Source: Paraburkholderia sp. ZP32-5 (lineage in GTDB: Bacteria > Pseudomonadota > Gammaproteobacteria > Burkholderiales > Burkholderiaceae). Taken from it: DNA of 64,000 nucleotides. The stretch lies in assembly GCF_021390495.1 (NCBI RefSeq), contig NZ_JAJEJP010000002.1, positions 1,984,001 through 2,048,000 of the forward strand, given 5' to 3'. The notes under the pieces were generated by a model. The model searched no databases. It was not told the origin of the DNA and saw only the letters and a program-made list of their open reading frames with translations. Below, in pieces: positions 61,205 to 64,000 of the stretch (within the stretch, counting starts at the first letter, position 1; each line of letters starts with the position of its first letter). Both the position numbers and the translations under genes were made by a program.

Positions 61205-61969
61205 CTAAGCGCGCAACCGGTAAGCAAGCGGCGTCACGCCATAGCCACGCTTGAACTGCACGGAGAAATGACTGGCACTCTCGAACCCAACCCCTAGCGC
61301 AATTTGCAGTACCGTTTGATCCGTCGCGCGCAACTGTCTCGCCGCTTCTTCGAGCCGCAGTCGCGTAACGAACTGATGCGGTGTCTCGCCGGTCTCGCGG
61401 CGAAACACCCGCGCAAAATGAAAGCTGCTGAGCCCGGCCTGCGTGGCCAGTTCGGCAATCGCCAGATCGTCGGCGAGATGGGCGCGGATGTAATCGATTA
61501 CCCGGCGAATCCGGCGCGGCACCAGCCGCTCGGGCCGCGCGGACTCCGCGCGCTGTGCCTCGCTGCCGCGCGAATAGTGCTGCAGCAGATGCGCGGCGAG
61601 CGCATGAACCAGCGTATCGACATACAGACGCGAATCGGCCGGATCGCGAAAGTGCATCGCGTCGCCGAGCGACAGTTCGCGCGACGCATCCAGCCCCATC
61701 TGTTGCGCGACGCTGTCGAGCAACGCGCGCTCGATGTGCACGTGAACGGTCGACAGCGGCTCATCGCTGATCGATTGCCAGCGCCATGAGATCGGCGCGG
61801 GCGGCACGAACCACAGGTCGTTCACGCGCAGGTCGGCGCTTTCCCAGCGGCCGTTCAGATTGCGTTCGAGATGCTCGGCGCCGCTCGCGAGCGTCATCAG
61901 TGTGAAGTCCCGCAAGCCGGGCGCTTCGAGCAGTTCCTGCCGCGCCGGTTCGAGATACGAGCGCAGCAC
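61205..61969 (-). CDS. AraC-family transcriptional regulator
   Basis: A 254-residue regulator from the annotated GTG 61969. The C-terminal ~100 residues carry two HTH units: IAELATQAGLSSFHFARVFR, then ALGVGFESASHFSVQFKRGYG, and the family ending. The N-terminal half is a beta-rich ligand-binding domain. The start is uncertain. Upstream in another frame an ATG at 62069 with AGGGA 4-5 nt before it opens a peptide (MARIPKLTTTLAYDRYMAG) that runs into VETR just before this frame continues EWRHLVLRSYLEP. A loss of two bases near 61990 would join them, so the true N-terminus may be frameshifted. Confidence 0.8.
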   Translation of the reverse strand: MLRSYLEPARQELLEAPGLRDFTLMTLASGAEHLERNLNGRWESADLRVNDLWFVPPAPISWRWQSISDEPLSTVHVHIERALLDSVAQQMGLDASRELSLGDAMHFRDPADSRLYVDTLVHALAAHLLQHYSRGSEAQRAESARPERLVPRRIRRVIDYIRAHLADDLAIAELATQAGLSSFHFARVFRRETGETPHQFVTRLRLEEAARQLRATDQTVLQIALGVGFESASHFSVQFKRGYGVTPLAYRLRA

Positions 61970-62263
61970 GAGGTGCCGCCACTCGCGTTTCCACGCTCGA
62001 CACGAGTCGCTGGCCGGCCATGTAACGGTCGTACGCGAGCGTCGTTGTGAGCTTTGGAATTCGTGCCATCACGTCCCTTCGAAGGAGGTGCCCTATGAAA
62101 GAAGAAACTCCGCCGTACCGGTTTTGCCGGCCCGCTGTCAGCGCAAGAGTCAGCGCAAGATCGCAAAAATGATAGCAAGGAACCGGCTACCGTCATTTCA
62201 CGAAATCGCTAATCATTGAGGTTGTCGTCTTTCACGCGTTTAGAACGCCGGAGCTACCGTTTC

Positions 62264-63265
62264 ATGGAACATGAATGCGATACGCTGCCGCAGTGGTTGG
62301 CCGGCTCGCCGCAAGGCGAAGCCGGGCACGCGTCGGCAGCATACCCACCAGTGGCATCCGCACCTCCGGCCTACACGGCCAGCCTGCGGCACGCCATGAA
62401 GTCAGCCCACACGGCTGAAGCATCGAAACCGTCTTCCCGCGCCGCGAGCGGTGCCGCGCGCACGGGTTTTCTCACGCTCTTCACCGAGGAGGAAATTGGC
62501 ACGCCGTCGCCAGCGGCGCGTCGAGCCGCGCCGTTGATCAGTCCGCTCGGACGGTTCGGCAGCGCGCAGGACCGCATGGAATTCGTGCGTCAGCGCATCA
62601 GGCAACTGGGCTTCGACTCGTTCAGCTACACGGCCACGCGCACGTCGTCGCATCACAAGACGATGTTCGTGCTGACCAGTTACGAGTCGCAGACCTGGCT
62701 CACGCGCTATTTCCGCGAGCGTTATTTCGAGCTCGATCCGCGCGTCGCGCTTGCGTCGCCGACCGGCATGCCGTTTCTGTGGAACACCATCGACATGCGC
62801 GCCGAGCTGCCGCGCGCGCAACTGCGCAGCGAACGGCTCGGCGGCCTGATCGACATGCTGGAGGCTACCGGCCGCAAGAGCGGGATTCTGACGCAGATGC
62901 CGCTGCCCGAGCCGGAGGTGAGCGCAAGCCTGTGCTTCAACTCGGAGATCGGCAACCCGCGCTGGATGACCGAATCGATCGTCGCGGAAACGCTGATGTT
63001 CGCGCACGCGATTCACGAGTTCATCTGGACCCACGCGAAAAGCGTGATCGGCATCGCGCCCGCGCAGCAGCAGCGCGTGGCACTGAGCAAGCTGCAGCAT
63101 GCGGTGCTGAAAGCGGTCGTGCAGGGGCAGCGGGACAAGGAAATCGCGTATTTCCTCGGGCTGTCGCCGCATAACGTCGACTATCATCTGCGGCGGCTGC
63201 GACAGTTGTTCAACGTGCGCAATCGCGTACAGTTGATCAATGTTGCGCAGGCGTATTTGTCGTAG
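62264..63265 (+). CDS. Orphan LuxR-type AHL-responsive regulator
   Basis: A 333-residue LuxR-family regulator. After a ~100-residue Ala/Pro-rich N-terminal extension comes the autoinducer-binding domain (about 105-260), with the LuxR/TraR residues W, Y, D-P and W visible in WLTRYFRERYFELDPRV and MPFLWN. The GerE-type HTH (about 270-330) has LQHAVLKAVVQGQRDKEIA and LSPHNVDYHLRRLRQLF. No luxI synthase is near, so it is a solo that would detect AHLs made elsewhere. The start is ATG 62264; TTG 62216 is possible. A terminator follows at 63305. Confidence 0.88.
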   Translation: MEHECDTLPQWLAGSPQGEAGHASAAYPPVASAPPAYTASLRHAMKSAHTAEASKPSSRAASGAARTGFLTLFTEEEIGTPSPAARRAAPLISPLGRFGSAQDRMEFVRQRIRQLGFDSFSYTATRTSSHHKTMFVLTSYESQTWLTRYFRERYFELDPRVALASPTGMPFLWNTIDMRAELPRAQLRSERLGGLIDMLEATGRKSGILTQMPLPEPEVSASLCFNSEIGNPRWMTESIVAETLMFAHAIHEFIWTHAKSVIGIAPAQQQRVALSKLQHAVLKAVVQGQRDKEIAYFLGLSPHNVDYHLRRLRQLFNVRNRVQLINVAQAYLS

Positions 63266-63304
63266 TTTGAGTCGCTCGGCTTGAATGTGGGTTGAGCGTG
63301 TGTG

Positions 63305-63344
63305 AGAAAAGGGCGTGACGGTGTAGGCCGTCACGCCCTTTTCT
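63305..63344. terminator. Bidirectional intrinsic terminator
   Basis: AGAAAAGGGCGTGACGG and CCGTCACGCCCTTTTCT form a perfect 17-bp inverted repeat around TGTAGG. The ends supply T-runs on both strands. It separates the convergent luxR and ABC permease genes. Confidence 0.93.
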
Positions 63345-63360
63345 GTTTGCCTTCGAACCG

Positions 63361-64000
63361 TCAGCTCTTCAGCCGATACCCGGTCCGGAAGATCCAGCCG
63401 ACGATCACCAGAAACACCAGCAGAAACAGCAGCGTCATGCCGAGGCTGAGCCCCACCGCCACGTCGCCGAGTTCGAAGAAGCTCCAGCGAAAACCGCTGA
63501 CCAGGTAGACGATCGGATTGAACAGCGTGACGCCGCGCCAGAACGGCGGCAGCATGTTGACCGAATAGAAGCTGCCGCCGAGAAAGGTCAGCGGCGTGAC
63601 GATCAATAGCGGCACCAGTTGCAGCTTCTCGAAGCTATCCGCCCAGATCCCGATGATGAAGCCGAGAAGACTGAACGTGACCGCCGTCAGCACGAGAAAC
63701 AGCACCATCCAGAACGGATGCATGATCTGCAACGGTACGAACAGCCCCGCAGTCGCGAGGATGATCAGCCCGAGCAGGATCGACTTGGTGGCCGCCGCGC
63801 CGACATAGCTGACGACGATCTCCAGATACGACACCGGCGCCGACAGCAGCTCGTAGATCGTGCCGGTAAAGCGCGGAAAGTAGATGCCGAACGACGCGTT
63901 CGCAATACTTTGCGATAGCAACGACAGCATGATGAGCCCCGGCACGATGAACGCGCCGTAGCTGATGCCGTCCACCTCCTTGATGCGCGAGCCGATCGCC
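63361..64000 (-). CDS. ABC-2 type permease (partial, N-terminus beyond window)
   Basis: The last 213 codons of an ABC-2 permease, with five hydrophobic segments: [25 protein letters not shown]-like cytosolic loop [20 protein letters not shown] with the family's conserved coupling pattern, then [30 protein letters not shown] and a C-terminal helix ending GYRLKS. It would pair with an ATPase encoded upstream (to the right, outside). The open frame continues past the right edge ([14 protein letters not shown] near 64000), so the GTG at 63975 is not the real start. Confidence 0.88.
   Translation of the reverse strand, partial: AIGSRIKEVDGISYGAFIVPGLIMLSLLSQSIANASFGIYFPRFTGTIYELLSAPVSYLEIVVSYVGAAATKSILLGLIILATAGLFVPLQIMHPFWMVLFLVLTAVTFSLLGFIIGIWADSFEKLQLVPLLIVTPLTFLGGSFYSVNMLPPFWRGVTLFNPIVYLVSGFRWSFFELGDVAVGLSLGMTLLFLLVFLVIVGWIFRTGYRLKS

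Noticed and set aside
61761-62072. Independent 103-codon gene upstream of araC
   Set aside because: Only its first ~30 codons look coding and they appear to belong to the AraC N-terminus; the rest is a shadow of the regulator.

Overview
The window is high-GC DNA with the codon habits and gene families of a Burkholderiales beta-proteobacterium, most likely Paraburkholderia or a close relative. Pointers are a DUF4148 secreted protein, an 'oxidoreductase-like' Cys-rich small protein, an orphan AHL-type LuxR regulator, many LysR regulators and an OFA oxalate/formate transporter system. No rRNA, tRNA, CRISPR array, integrase or intact insertion sequence was seen. Assignment is by recognition of families, not by a database search.

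0-20 kb is mostly housekeeping and accessory metabolism: a DHA2 drug-efflux type MFS pump, threonine aldolase (ltaE), a degenerate NlpD-like lipoprotein, a cupin, 6-phosphogluconate dehydrogenase (gnd), a DUF938 methyltransferase, a PPOX flavoprotein, a SIR2 deacylase, an SDR, a DUF2252 protein, a CsbD-like protein and exonuclease III. A three-gene PaoABC-type molybdenum aldehyde oxidoreductase operon follows (15.9-19.9 kb), with a MocA-like nucleotidyltransferase just downstream that may make its cofactor.

20-42 kb: an FUSC membrane protein lies beside a DUF4130-UdgX DNA-repair fusion that has a near-perfect LexA (SOS) box directly in front of its start codon. A LysR/MFS divergent pair and a PIG-L deacetylase lead to a compact minus-strand operon for 2-aminoethylphosphonate synthesis (aepX-aepY-phnW), in which the PEP mutase carries a C-terminal nucleotidyltransferase domain. 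Then come a chemoreceptor, an FtsI-type transpeptidase, a diguanylate cyclase, an isomerase of the DsbA fold, a second SOS box in front of an unknown 122-residue protein, two LysE exporters and an IMPACT-family protein.

43-61 kb is the most distinctive region, a formyl-CoA/oxalate-related locus. It contains a PanE-like reductase, an aldehyde dehydrogenase, an OxlT-type antiporter with a divergent LysR regulator, an unknown 104-residue protein, a truncated PntB-like membrane protein, a fumarylacetoacetase-family hydrolase, a formyl-CoA transferase (frc), a thiamine-diphosphate enzyme, a GntR/FCD regulator overlapping a small membrane protein, an MHS transporter, and a second OFA transporter with a 42-residue companion. 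The ThDP enzyme is not a canonical oxalyl-CoA decarboxylase. By recognisable blocks it is closer to 2-hydroxyacyl-CoA lyase 2 (ILVBL type). Two repeated DNA motifs knit the locus together: GGTATGTGATATATCAA (three copies around the ThDP gene and gntR) and AAACTTTAAYTAT (in front of the panE-like gene, the lysR gene and the 104-residue gene).

61-64 kb holds an AraC regulator with a suspicious 5' end, an orphan LuxR-type AHL receptor and the C-terminal part of an ABC-2 permease that runs off the right edge.
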